Source: Gari tellinella | Lineage: Eukaryota > Mollusca > Bivalvia > Cardiida > Psammobiidae | Length of the DNA stretch: 64,000 bases | NCBI GenBank assembly: GCA_922989275.2 | Contig: OV277871.1 | Location: forward strand, 62,765,848-62,829,847 | Reading direction: 5' to 3' | Position numbers and translations under genes: made by a program | The notes under the pieces: model-generated | Told to the model about the DNA's origin: nothing | The model's database searches: none | The model's input: only the letters and a program-made list of their open reading frames with translations | Shown: positions 50,901 to 62,900 of the stretch, in pieces | How the letters are laid out: each line of letters opens with the position of its first letter | How positions within the stretch are numbered: position 1 is the first letter of the stretch

Positions 50901-53900
50901 AACCCTCGATTTTTATCCATTTTGTGGACAGAAAGGCCCAAACGCTGATTGGCTCTTTCACTCAACCGCTGTAACTTGGACGGATATTTCACACTTCGTC
51001 AGTAAATGTAACGGCAAGCTTAATTCAATGTCGCATAGAGTTGAAAAAAAAGATAATAGATAGATGGTATATTCATATTAATTATGATGAACTTGAAAGG
51101 CCGTGTAGATCCAGATACGATCAGAAGCTATCGTTAATCGGCTTAGAGAAATGTCCGTTCCAATTCCCAGCTATAGAATCTGGGAAAACAATCCTGCGAA
51201 ATGGCTAACAGTAGAGTATGGGGACATCCATAATACCTTGATTGATGATTATAATTATTAGATCTAGATCTACAATAAAAAAAAAATCTGATAATCAGTG
51301 CGATATTGTGCTGATCTAGACCTAAATGTTGAACTGACTTAGATCTACCAACTCGTTTACAAATCAGCATTTTCTAGCTGGTTTGTCTCGGTTTAGGAAT
51401 TCATCGCTACAGAAATTCTTAATGAAAAAAGTCTCATTACTAGATCTACATATTGTACGAATAGATCTAGATCGTTTTTTTCTTTCTTAATTTAATCATC
51501 GCGATTCTCTAGATCCCGATCTGATAGAGCGATCTTACTTTAGTCCAAAACCGATTTTGATTGGATCTAGTTTTATCGTTCTTATTTCTGGGTGTAGTTT
51601 TACACTCGTCATTTCTGTAGAAAAAAATTCAAACAACTTTAAGATAGGCCTAAATTAATTTTAATTTAAGATTTAAATTCGAGTTTTATGGTAGACTCTA
51701 GCCTTTTTAAAAAAGCAGCATACACATCTAGATCTATACAAAACCACAAGAGCTAGAAGTGTCCAATCTTCTTTTTTTCTTTTCTTTTTTAAAGGGACTC
51801 GCAACCGGATGGTGTACTTGTCAAAATAAAATAAAATACTCAAATAAAAGCAAATTTGTGGCATTATTTGGCTTCTGACATTAAAAAAATATGATCAGTC
51901 CAAAAAAAGTCTCAAGAATCGTCACCGAATCTTAGATTTTTAGATATTTTCCATCGTTTTTCTATACCGACTAGTAGAGGGTATAGTTGTTGTTGTTGCT
52001 TCTCTACACGGGCTCAGACATAAACACGAGCCGAATTACGAAGTTGTATGCACTTTCGATCGCTACACATTTAAATACGTTAAATCGATCCGAGATAAAC
52101 GGATAGTTCCGTGGTCCATTGGTCTAAGCGGTTTCCCCTATTTTGCCTTCTGTCCGCCAATGCCGGGCCCCGGGTTCGAATCCCACCAGAGACCAATATT
52201 TTTTTTTATTGAAATACATTTTTTTTAAACAGAATTTCTTATCCTAAACTAATTCTTACCATTTATATAAGCGTTTGACACATATTTACAAATTACTATT
52301 TTTAATGCACCATCTGGTTGCGAGTCGCTTTAAGATCTTGGCTTTTTTGTTTTGATGTAACCCTTTCCCCCATAAATACGCCTTTTAACGCCTTTAATTA
52401 ATTCCTTCATATACTGCAGAAAATAGTTTCAATATCATACTGTCACAAATAAAAATCATAAGAAATATTTTCTATATTTTAGCAGATAAAAGTTTAAAGC
52501 AGGCTGAAAGTATTTTCAACCTGTTTTAAGAGGTCACATATTTTCAGAAGTAGAAACAGGCTATGGGGTAAAGGGTAAAAGGCTTGTGGCGTGTAATTGC
52601 ATATTTAAGTAGCCAACTAGCTAGCCTGTGTTTAAAATCACAACCCTGTTTGACAAGTTTGGCTAATTAGATTACGTAATATGGATCTTTATGCCCTGCA
52701 GGCCTAAAGCTTCTTGCTTCTTCACAGAGGGGGTCTTAGGCAGAAAAGGGGTTGCGTATAAACATTTCCGGTCCATATCGTACAATTTGCAAGGCAGCTT
52801 AATTGATTAGTGGTTGAAGATGAATGTCAGCATAAAATGCGATCTAGATCAAAGCCGCCTGCTGAAATATGTCCTGAATCTGTTTCGATTATGATTTTCA
52901 TAGATCTTTATATAAGCTCAAGATATATAACGATAAGTAAAAAACGACATTAATACAATAAATGGTCACTCGGGTCACGTTATCTAGAGCGTTCAGTTTT
53001 GACTCAGATCAGAATATTAAATACTTTGTTCAGCAGACAATTAATCAGTTTGGATCTTAATCAGACGTTGCGAGTCTCAATTGCTAGATGATAAATTGAT
53101 ATTCCACATTTGTCATGTCAATGACTGTGCAAAAAGTTCAGCAACAGTTTGGATCCAACTGAGATATTGAGAAACTCTGTGATTGAAAATCCAAACTAGG
53201 GTTTGAATGTATTTAAAAGCTCATTGAAGAAACTTTGATCCATACGAGAGACTGACAAACAGTTAGGACCCAGATCGGAATCAAAACTGACTGTACTTAC
53301 AGGTCAGCAACAGTTTGGATCCAAATGAGATATTGAGAAACTCTGTGATTGAGACCTGGATGTACGAAAGTTCCCGGATGTTGCGATACCAAGAATAAAT
53401 GGTCTATTTTCTAAAAATGTATGTCCGATTGAGGAGCAGAACCGATGTTAAACGTCACGTAAAAAAATTCATAACAGACCAGAAAAATAATTTGATCCCC
53501 CTTATTTTATTAAATAAAAACGTAATACCTCATCCGTTTTGTAATGGATGCAGAGACAGTGTATAGCCATATGGCTATACACTGTCTCTGACTGGATGTT
53601 ATAAAAATCGGCACATGTATTATCGTCTTTATCTGCTCGTGTTTTAGTCGTAGCCCCGTAAAAAAAAGAAGATATCCTAGAGCCGATGTTTATGATTAAT
53701 ATTTACGGAAATATTAACAGATAAGACTAAATATATCGGAGAAACTTTTTTCGAAAGTCACAGGGCTTTGATGCCTTTATTCAGTGAATCACAACCAGTA
53801 TGCAAATATTATCAAGAGTATCCGTGCCCGATTCCGGTGTCCTATGAGATTTGCCTGATATACGCTACCTCAAGTATGGCTGCATTAAGCACTAATAGCT

Positions 53901-56900
53901 CGAAATTTTGATGTTCTGCTATGCACTCATTGTCACCAAGACACCCAATCGTCATTTCATTTGTTCTGCAGCAAGTATTAACCTCCTTTGTAGGCATTTA
54001 AACACAAGTATTGCAGTCGCAAATTCGTCCGGCGAATGCGCTTTCTCTTCGCCCGACCCGACCCGTCGTAGTCTCAGTTTTCTAATATTACATTCTCTGA
54101 TAATTTAGGATCGAAATCGTAACACTGAAGTTCTAAAGTGTTTTTACCTTCCTCCACATGTCCAATTTTTCTCAGTATTTCAGTTTATTAATGTTATCGA
54201 TGTAAATTCCGCGCACTCTACGGCATTCCCGGTTAGACTCGCTATAACCGGAAGGTCGCGGAAGGCCTTAGTTACGTCACACAGGTAAACAAAATGGCGG
54301 CCCCCATGGTCGCTTGCACAGTCATATATCACAAAGTTTAAACGGCTCTAACTACTTCATTTTTTATTATTTTTCAAAATTTCAAAGGCAGAAGGCGATT
54401 TTTTTTCAATTTTCAATATCTTTCATTTAAAAGATATTTATCACCAGCTGTCCATTTTCCTTTAAAACAGATATCAGATTGACATCAAACTGATATAATG
54501 TCAGCTGATGATTGGATTGTCAAAGTTTTGTCCAAAAAAATACTGATCAAATCCGCCCGATGATCCGATTTATATTGGCTTGTCATCAAAACCCCCTGAT
54601 CAAATGCAGATATATATCCAATGATCTGTCCAATGATCGGATTGATATAAATCCAATCATCAGCTGACATTATATTCCTTTGATATCAGACTAATATCTA
54701 TTTGATATCGGTCTGATATCTGTTTGATTGTGGGCCAATATCAATCCGATGACGATATCAATCCAACAAGAAAACGATGTGCAAAACGACATCTGACCGA
54801 TGTGGGACCATATCTGATGGATATCAGGCCGATATCTATCCGATGTAGGTGTGCTGACTGGGTTAAAGCAGGTTGAAAGTAATGCACATTCTGCTTTAAT
54901 TTCAACCTGCTTTAAGTAGTCACCTATATTCAACACTAGAAACATCGGTAATTGGTTAATTAAAGCAAGATGAAGATAAAAAGAAAATTTAAGCTTCTAT
55001 AGGACTAAGGAGTTTGCTGCTTTGCTTTCATCTTGCTTTTAAACTGCCACCTTTATTCAAAACTGTTTTTGTAAGAATATTTCAATTTGTTGTGTTTTTT
55101 GTTAGGAAAGGGTTAGCTGACAATCAGTAAACAATCAAAAGTTAATATGGGGACATGTTGGTTATTGGAATCAGGCCGACAATGGCTACTCACATGACAC
55201 AGGAATTCACATGTATAGTACATGGTATATGTAGCTTTAACACATTTCCATATTAATACGCCTTTAATTTATTCCTTCACTGAAGAAAAATTCTGTACAC
55301 AAACAGGACAACTTATTTATTTGTTTTTTAGCTCGCCTGTACGTAGTACATGACGAGCTATTGCAATACCCCCGGTGTAGTCGTCGTCGTTGTTGTCGTC
55401 GTCGGCGTCGTCGTGAACGGCGTAAACAATTTTAAGAAAATGTCTATAACTTCTATGTCCCTTGAGGTATTGCTTTCATAGTTGGTATGTGTGTGTATAT
55501 GGACAAGACCTTCCCATGCACAGAAAATTTTTGACCCCTGTGACCTTGACCTTGAACTTAAGGCCTGCGTTTAGGTATCGAATTCTGCGTTTAGGTTTCG
55601 AAAAATGCCTTTAACTTCTATATCCCTTAAGGTATTGCTTCCGTAGTCGGTATGTGTGTGTATATGGACAAGACCTTCTGATGCACAGAAAAATTTAGAC
55701 CCCTGTGACCTTGACCTTGAACTTAGGGCCTGCGTTTAGGTTTCGAAATCTGCGTTTAGGTTTCGAAAAATGCCTTTAACTTCTATATCCTTTGAAGTAT
55801 TGCTTTCATAGTTGGTATGTGTGTGTATATGGACAAGACCTTTCCATGCACAGATAAATTTGGACCCTTCTGACCTTAACCTTGAACTTAGGGCCTGTGT
55901 TTAGGTTTTGAAAAATGCCTTTTACTTCTATGTCCCTTGAGGTATTGCTTTCATAGTTGGTTTATGTGTGTATATGGACAAGACCTTTCCAGGCACAGCA
56001 AAATTTAGACCCCTGTGACCTTGACTTTGAACTTAGGGCCCATGTTTAGTTTTCGAAATCTGTGTTTTGGTTTCTCAAAATTTTTATTACTCCTATGTCC
56101 ATTGAAATATTCCTTTCATATACAGTTTGCATGTGTATATGGACAACATCTTTCCTTGCATGCAAAATGTTTGAGCCCTCTGACCTTGACCTTGAACTTA
56201 GGACCTGCGTTTAGGTTTCAAAGTCTGCGTTTATCAATTGAGATATTTCTTTCATATTTGGCATGCATGTGTATATGGACACGACCTTTCCATGCATACA
56301 AAAAAATTAGCCCAGTGTCCTTGACCTTGAACTAAGGTCTCGAAAGGTTTTAGGTTTCGAAATCTGCGTTTAGGTTTATAATTCCTATGTCCCTTTAGGT
56401 GTTATTTTCATATTTGATTTGCCATTGTATATGGACAAGACCTTTCCATGCAGCAAAAAGGTTGACCTCTGTGACCTTGAGTGTGCTTTTAAGTTTCTAA
56501 AGGTGCCGGTGGCGAGCTTTGTTGTCTCTCTGACAACTCTTGTTTAATCCACTTTGCCTTATATGGTTGTAAGTTCCTTTAAGAGGTTTATATCATTTTA
56601 ACAACAGTTTGGTTAAATGGTGACAGCCAGTTTACAGGTAAGGAGGACCCTGTATGGACAATTTTTTCTGTGTATGGAAAAAACAGCATGGATTTTTTAT
56701 GCATAGATTAACATTTTCCTCCATAGCCACAGGGCTGCCATTTCTCCGGATTTTTCCTAAATCTCCGGATTTTTCCCCAGAACATAGTAGCTTAAAGCAG
56801 GCTGAAAGTAAAGCAGAATGTGCCCTAAGGCGCATTCTGCTTTACTTACAGCCTGCTTTAAGTAGTCGCATGTCAACAAAACAAGAAAAAGGCTAATGAG

Positions 56901-59900
56901 TAAAGGTACGATTCGTTAAATCGCACTTGAAAAATGTTAGTTTGGAAATCTTAGGATTTTTCATGTCAACTTATGGCAGCCCTGTAGCCATTGGTGCAAA
57001 TCCCCTATGCCCAGCTATATAGAGTGTTTTATTGTGTAACACTGTACCCCATATCCTGTTACTACATTTTGAAAACATATATTGATCACTTAAAGCAGGT
57101 TGCAAGTAAAGCATAAGGTACATTCTGCTTAACTTTTAGCCTGCTTTAAGGATATAGGAAGTATGTTGCACATGCATTACTGTATACAGTGAAATTATTT
57201 TCTTCAGGAGAAATTGATTAATGTATCTATGGAGTAAAAGGGTGAAAACAAGTGGCTATTTAAAGCAAGATGAAAGTAAAGGAGAAAGATCCTGAAGGAG
57301 CCTTTTGCTTTACTTTCATATTGTTTAAAGAAGTATCATGCCTTTGGCTATATATGTTTGTGATTTGAGATGTTTGCTATGGAGGAAAGGGTTCACCCAT
57401 CTCCCGCTGTTACAATGTTTGCTTAAAGACCTGTCATTTGTAAGACATTCCTAATAGTTGTCAAAATAATTTGTTACATATTTAATTGAAGAAACCTAAG
57501 GAATATCAAGCGTTGAAAAGTTTGGATCTAGATCAGACACTGTGTTACATGGTGTCTGAACATTAAATTTTGTTGTATTGATGAAAGTTCATCAGTTAAT
57601 TGGTTAAAATGTGTGGGTATATCGGTCTGTCTGGTAGTCTTGGTATGTTTGCATCAGTTGAAATATATCTGCCTGACTATTGGTTGATTTTTCTTGGGGT
57701 GTGTGTTTCTGTGTTTTGACTGTCTATCAATCATTCCATCCCCAACATCAACCATGCCTGAAGCCTTTGAACTACAATGTACATGTACTTGCAGTCAGCC
57801 ATGCATGTTTCTCCAGGGCTCCAGATGGGAGTATTTCAAAAACTAAAATCTTTATGTGTGCATTTAACCCTATGGTGTCACTACTCATTAGAATTGTCTC
57901 TTCGAGAAGATTCTAATGAGTAGTAACACCATAGGATTAGGTCTGAAATATATCAAGTGAGAAAATGCTGGATTTTATCATTTTACTCCCTCTTTTCTAG
58001 AGCCCTGTTTCTCTGACTGAGGATCTTGGGCGTACAGTTCTACTACCACTCTCTACTTCCAAACTGTTGCCTACATCAACATTCAAAGTTTTTCCAGAAT
58101 GCGTTTTATACATACATACAGTAATGTATAATAGTCAAGCAAAACTAAACCGCTTGCTAATGATAGTCTAGTGATGATATTTACCTTTTTAATGCTGAAT
58201 TTTGAATTGGACTAATCTGTTTTCTGATCAGTAACTAGTTTAAATTGATGCACAAGGGAATTGCTCCCAAGATATTGTCAAATATGAAAAGCCGTGCAGA
58301 CCCTCTGAGCTGCATCTTTGCTGTTTGCAATGGAGGGATATGATTCCAGCACTTAAAAGCTCAATCCTTTCCTCCTCCGAAGCCCCTGAGAATGCCTTTA
58401 CCTAGTCCTCTGAATAAGTGCCTTATTCCTTCTCTTGCAATTAGCATATAATATTATGTTGATGCTTTTTGAGAACAGTGTAGATCCAGATCAAACAGCT
58501 TCTGAAAGAGTTGTCTTATTAGGATCTAGACTGTTTCTTAAAGGATCTGTCTTGTATGAGTCTTCACTCTTTCCTGGGGATTGTTTTCATTGTTTTATAA
58601 GTTATTTTATGGCATAACTTGTGGCCTGGGAGTGGAATAAAGCAATTATATAAATATCGTAACCCACTAGTGAAATATCGTTTTTGTGCTCCAACCAAAC
58701 CTTTTTGTCCACAAGCGTATGATAGTTAGATGTACAAATGTATGAGATTTGCTAAGGAGGAAAGTGTTAAAGACAAATTTAAATCTATCTAAGTTATTGT
58801 TTCCATATGTATTTGTGTTGTTCAGGCATTGATTTTTTCACCATTTCAGTCCTTGTTAGGCTGTTATTAACTGACTTATACCAAGTGCATTGTTTGACAA
58901 TCATTCTGATTTTTCTTCAGTCAATATGTGCTAAACTCTAAATTTGAGAATCAAAAGGAGACAATAGTTTTGAAACAGAAGATATTTTGGCAAGGGTTAC
59001 AAGATATGAGTCAACCTTTCTCCTGTAATTAAGGTACATGTAAATTGATGCTTTAGATGGAGCTGTTTGGTCAGGGTCCTCACATTTTTCGTAACCCCTT
59101 ACTCCATAGACACACATATTTGTGCATTTGATTTATTCGTACCCTGAAGAAAATAGTTTTAATTTAAACAGTAATGAATACATGCAAGTATCATAAGTAA
59201 TAATTTCTGTATTCTAGCAGAATAATGGTAGCTTAAAACAGGCTGAAGGTAAAGCAAAATGCATTTAAATTAAGGTGCATTCTGCTTTACTTTCAACCTG
59301 CTTTAAGTGGCCACCAGTCTTCAAAACTAGAAATAGGATATTGAGTAAAGGGCTAAAGGATGTTGCTGACATGAGCTTACTCTCTTTGCTGGAGAAGAGT
59401 TTCCTTATTTAATCAGCCAATGATAGTTTAGATGAGATGCACAAAGTGGATGCTGGGCATATGATTACATTGTGTATCTAAAACAAGAAGGCTGAAGTAT
59501 GCTTGTATTTCAGGTAAAAAGACAATGAGTGAGTCTATTCCTGTTGGTAAGGTATTTGAGGGTCTGTCCTACGCCTACTTACTCAACTACCTGGGTCTGG
59601 CAGTGACTGGAACTACAGCGGAGGGCAGAGGTGAGATGGGTTTTCAACAGCTATCACATGATTGGCCATTTAAACAACAATCTTGAATTAACACAAACCC
59701 CCATAGCCAGATTATAGTACTGAAAGTAGGTGACCACATAATGCAGGTTAAAATTAAAGCAGAATGTGCCTAATCCTTTAATGCTTTACTCCATAGCATG
59801 TATCTAGTATCTAAGATTGGTGACCACTTAAAATAGGTTGAAAGTAAAGTAGAAGTTGCAAATTATAGAAATGGACTTTCTTTTGAACAGTGCTCAACCC

Positions 59901-62900
59901 ATTCAGACATCTTAATGAATTGACAATCTCAGTTTCAAAAATGTACTCTATTCTTTACTATCTTGTGATGTTTTTTCAATATATTGCAAAATGAGAAACA
60001 GGGGAATCCCTAGTCAGAGGGGGCATTTAGGAGCCTACTGATCTGGGTGTACCCTGCATGTCTTGGACAACTAGACTCCTCTCTGATTAATGATGTTAAA
60101 ACTCATCGCTACGGTTCAATGTTTTACTTAAGGTGTTAAAGTTTTGCCATGTTTTTCTCTCTTTAACATCATCCAGGCTTTAGACAGAGATTTGAAGATG
60201 CTATGACAAAATTCAGTGTAGAGTGTCCATGCGTACCTCGGGTATTTGTCATTGTCCCAAAAAGTTGCACATTTCCTGGTCCAGGGAGCCAGTTTGCCAA
60301 TGAGGAGCACCTTGGAAGCCTGGAACCAGTGGTGATGGGCTTCAGAAAGTACTTCCTACAGTTGTACCGATTAACACTCAGTGATGGAAAGGTATGTTAA
60401 CCCATTACCCCATAGCCTGTGTCTAGTTTTGAAAACAAGTTACTACTTACAGTAGGTTGAAAGTAAAACAGAATGCTTGACTTTCAGCTTGCTTTAAGTG
60501 AAAATCTGCTAGAATATAGAAAACAATTGTTTTTAACATTATTTGTGACTGTATAAAGAGGAATTATTTTCATCAGTGGATGAATAAACTTGAGGAGTAA
60601 AAATGAGATTTTATGGGTAAAGGGTAAAGGTCATTATGTATATGATGTGTTTGATTCACAGTAAAGTCTTTGAAAACCAAAGCTGAGAGAAAGAAATCAG
60701 TTTATAGATGTTTGAGGATAAGAGAGCTTTAGGGATTACAATTTGTATAGCTAATGTTCCCCGTTGTAAACCGTACTTAAAATAAAGCTTATTGTATCTT
60801 GTATTATTTAACCCATTACCCCCATAGCATGTTTCTTGTTTTGAAGACAGATGACCTCTTAAAGCAGGTAAAATGTAAAGCAGAAGGCACAATCTGCTTT
60901 ACTTTCAACTGGCTTTAAGCCACTATCTGCATGGAAAAAAATAATTATGGTGCATATTCATGACTTAATAAAGTGGAACTACTTTCTCCAGCGAAGTCAG
61001 GAATAAATCTGAGGCATAAAAAGGCATTTCTATGGGGTTATGGGTTAAAAGAAGTTGTATTTGCAGTTGTTTAAGACAGATGACTGCTTCATGTAGCTGC
61101 CACCTGTCTTATGAGCTGTGTATACCATTCTGTTGAAGAATTGGTGAGCAAGTAAAATGGAGAAATGTGTTTGGCATTCATAGGCTTTTGGAGATTTCAC
61201 TGTATTCCTTGTGTTAATTCAAAAAGGGATTATTGTTAATGTTAAATCTATACTAAAAGAAATTAGAAACGCAACTTTTTTAAACGTAAGATATTCATGT
61301 ACAAATATTTTCTCAATATTTTGCACGACTTTTCCGTGTGTGCACCGAGACACTCTTACCCAGTGATGGAAAAACGTCGTCGAACGCCCGTCGATATCAC
61401 GAGTAGCACGGGCTTAGCGTAAACTAAAGGTCACGTGACTACAGGTAATTGTATAGAGTAAACCTGTTCGGTTACATTACAAAATTCATCAGTATTACCA
61501 AGTTAGTAAATTTTAAAAGAAAAAAATCTAATCTGATCAAAGATGGCAATGCCACGCTTACGCAATGATCAACGTTAAGCAGCCGTTCGAGTGCTGATGA
61601 ACGGAAGTTCTCAGAGTAACGTTGTAAATCATCTTACTGTGCAAAAAAGCACTATTTCCAGGCTGTATGATCGTCTGCGTACCATTGGTACAAAGAACGA
61701 CCGTCTTCGACCTGGCCTTCCCCGAGTAACGTCACGTCGTGATAACGTTTTTATAAGGCTGACACACTTACGTCACAGGTTCCAGACACCCGAAGAAACC
61801 GACAGAAATTTTAGAGGTCCTAATAACACCAGACCTTGCGCACAAATTGTGTCAAACAGGCTCTGGATTGGCGGAATCAGAGCAAGAAAACCATACGTAA
61901 GATTGCCGTTAACAAGGCCTCAACGTCGACGTCGTATGAATTGGCTGCAGGTACATCGTCTAGAGTTGATGTTTATACATCGATGGAGGAGTGTGTTGTT
62001 CATTGACAAATACAGCCCCGATCTTTTGCCCCTTGAACATCTATGGAACGTCTTGAGCGGGCGTGTTTTGAGACTTCATCCAACACTGACGACGCATGGC
62101 AAATTGAACCGTGCATTGCAAGAGGAGTAGGAAAACATCCCAATTTGTCAAATTAAAGGACTCATCTACTCTCTGCATAGGCTTATCCGCGCTGCCATGG
62201 CGGCACATGAGGGTCATACCAGATATTGACCATATCGTTAGGACTTTACACTGGCGCGACTTGCTCAACGTCATCTCTCCATCACACTTTTTAAGTATGC
62301 AAAATTTCTTAGGATGCAAAATGTTGATAAATGTTTAACGTTGAAAATGATATATAACTTTAATAACCAAACTATATAAACAAATGCAATATATACATCC
62401 AAAGTTCGAGTTGCGTTTCTAAATTCCTTTAGTATATATATGACAGCCACTCAATAAACAAACCTAGCAAGCTCATTAGAAATGTAGCTTCTAACTCATT
62501 TTAATACATGACAGAGTTAATGCTGAAAGCTCCTTTTGGAGCTTTGTAAATTTATTTTGTTCTTAATTAAGCTGTCACTAATCTAGGTCCCTTTTTTTAG
62601 AGCAGGCGGTTTTGTACCCAATGACAGATGATGGTTTTTCACATTCAATGTGGCGAGTATACTCATTATAGCAGAGTATTTGAGAAGAGTATGCATGCTT
62701 TATGTAAACTGTGTAGATCGAGATTAGAGGTCTCTCAACGGATCCCTCTGATTAGGATTTGTACTGTTTGTCAGTTTGAAATAAATTGTAAAAAGCAACC
62801 TTAAATAATAGACATATTTAGTAGACTTTATTGGAAACTGGAAATTATCTATTTGAAGTGTCAGGGACGATCTGTCTGTATACAAGTGTCAGTGGTGACC

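Larger units (their letters stand above)
50577..54862. mobile_element. 4.3-kb element with CCCAGTCAGCACACC termini
   Basis: CCCAGTCAGCACACC at 50577 and GGTGTGCTGACTGGG ending 54862 are exact inverted repeats. Subterminal sequence is rich in GATATC and its neighbours on both sides, with TTCCTTTAA-type blocks (TTAAAGGAAAATGGACAGCT at 50715; its inverse near 54443). No transposase frame was found. Nested inside are a tRNA-containing element (51789-52334) and a MITE (52357-52583). Confidence 0.7.
50444..54955. mobile_element. TTAACCC-type MITE split by a 4.3-kb element
   Basis: The left part 50444-50576 (TTAACCCATTCCCCAATAAA to AGCAGATAATAGCTT) joins the right part 54863-54955 (TTAAAGCAGGTTGAAAGTAA to TAATTGGTTAA). 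Confidence 0.7.

Noticed and set aside
52101..52195. Functional tRNA gene
   Set aside because: The B box is good but the T stem has only three pairs and no acceptor stem pairing was found.
53908..54108. 66-codon frame
   Set aside because: It lies inside a terminal-inverted-repeat element, with no recognised domain and no splice context.
61591..62130. A 179-residue transposase gene
   Set aside because: It is a slice of a transposase with an upstream nonsense codon, a central deletion and a TAG at its end.
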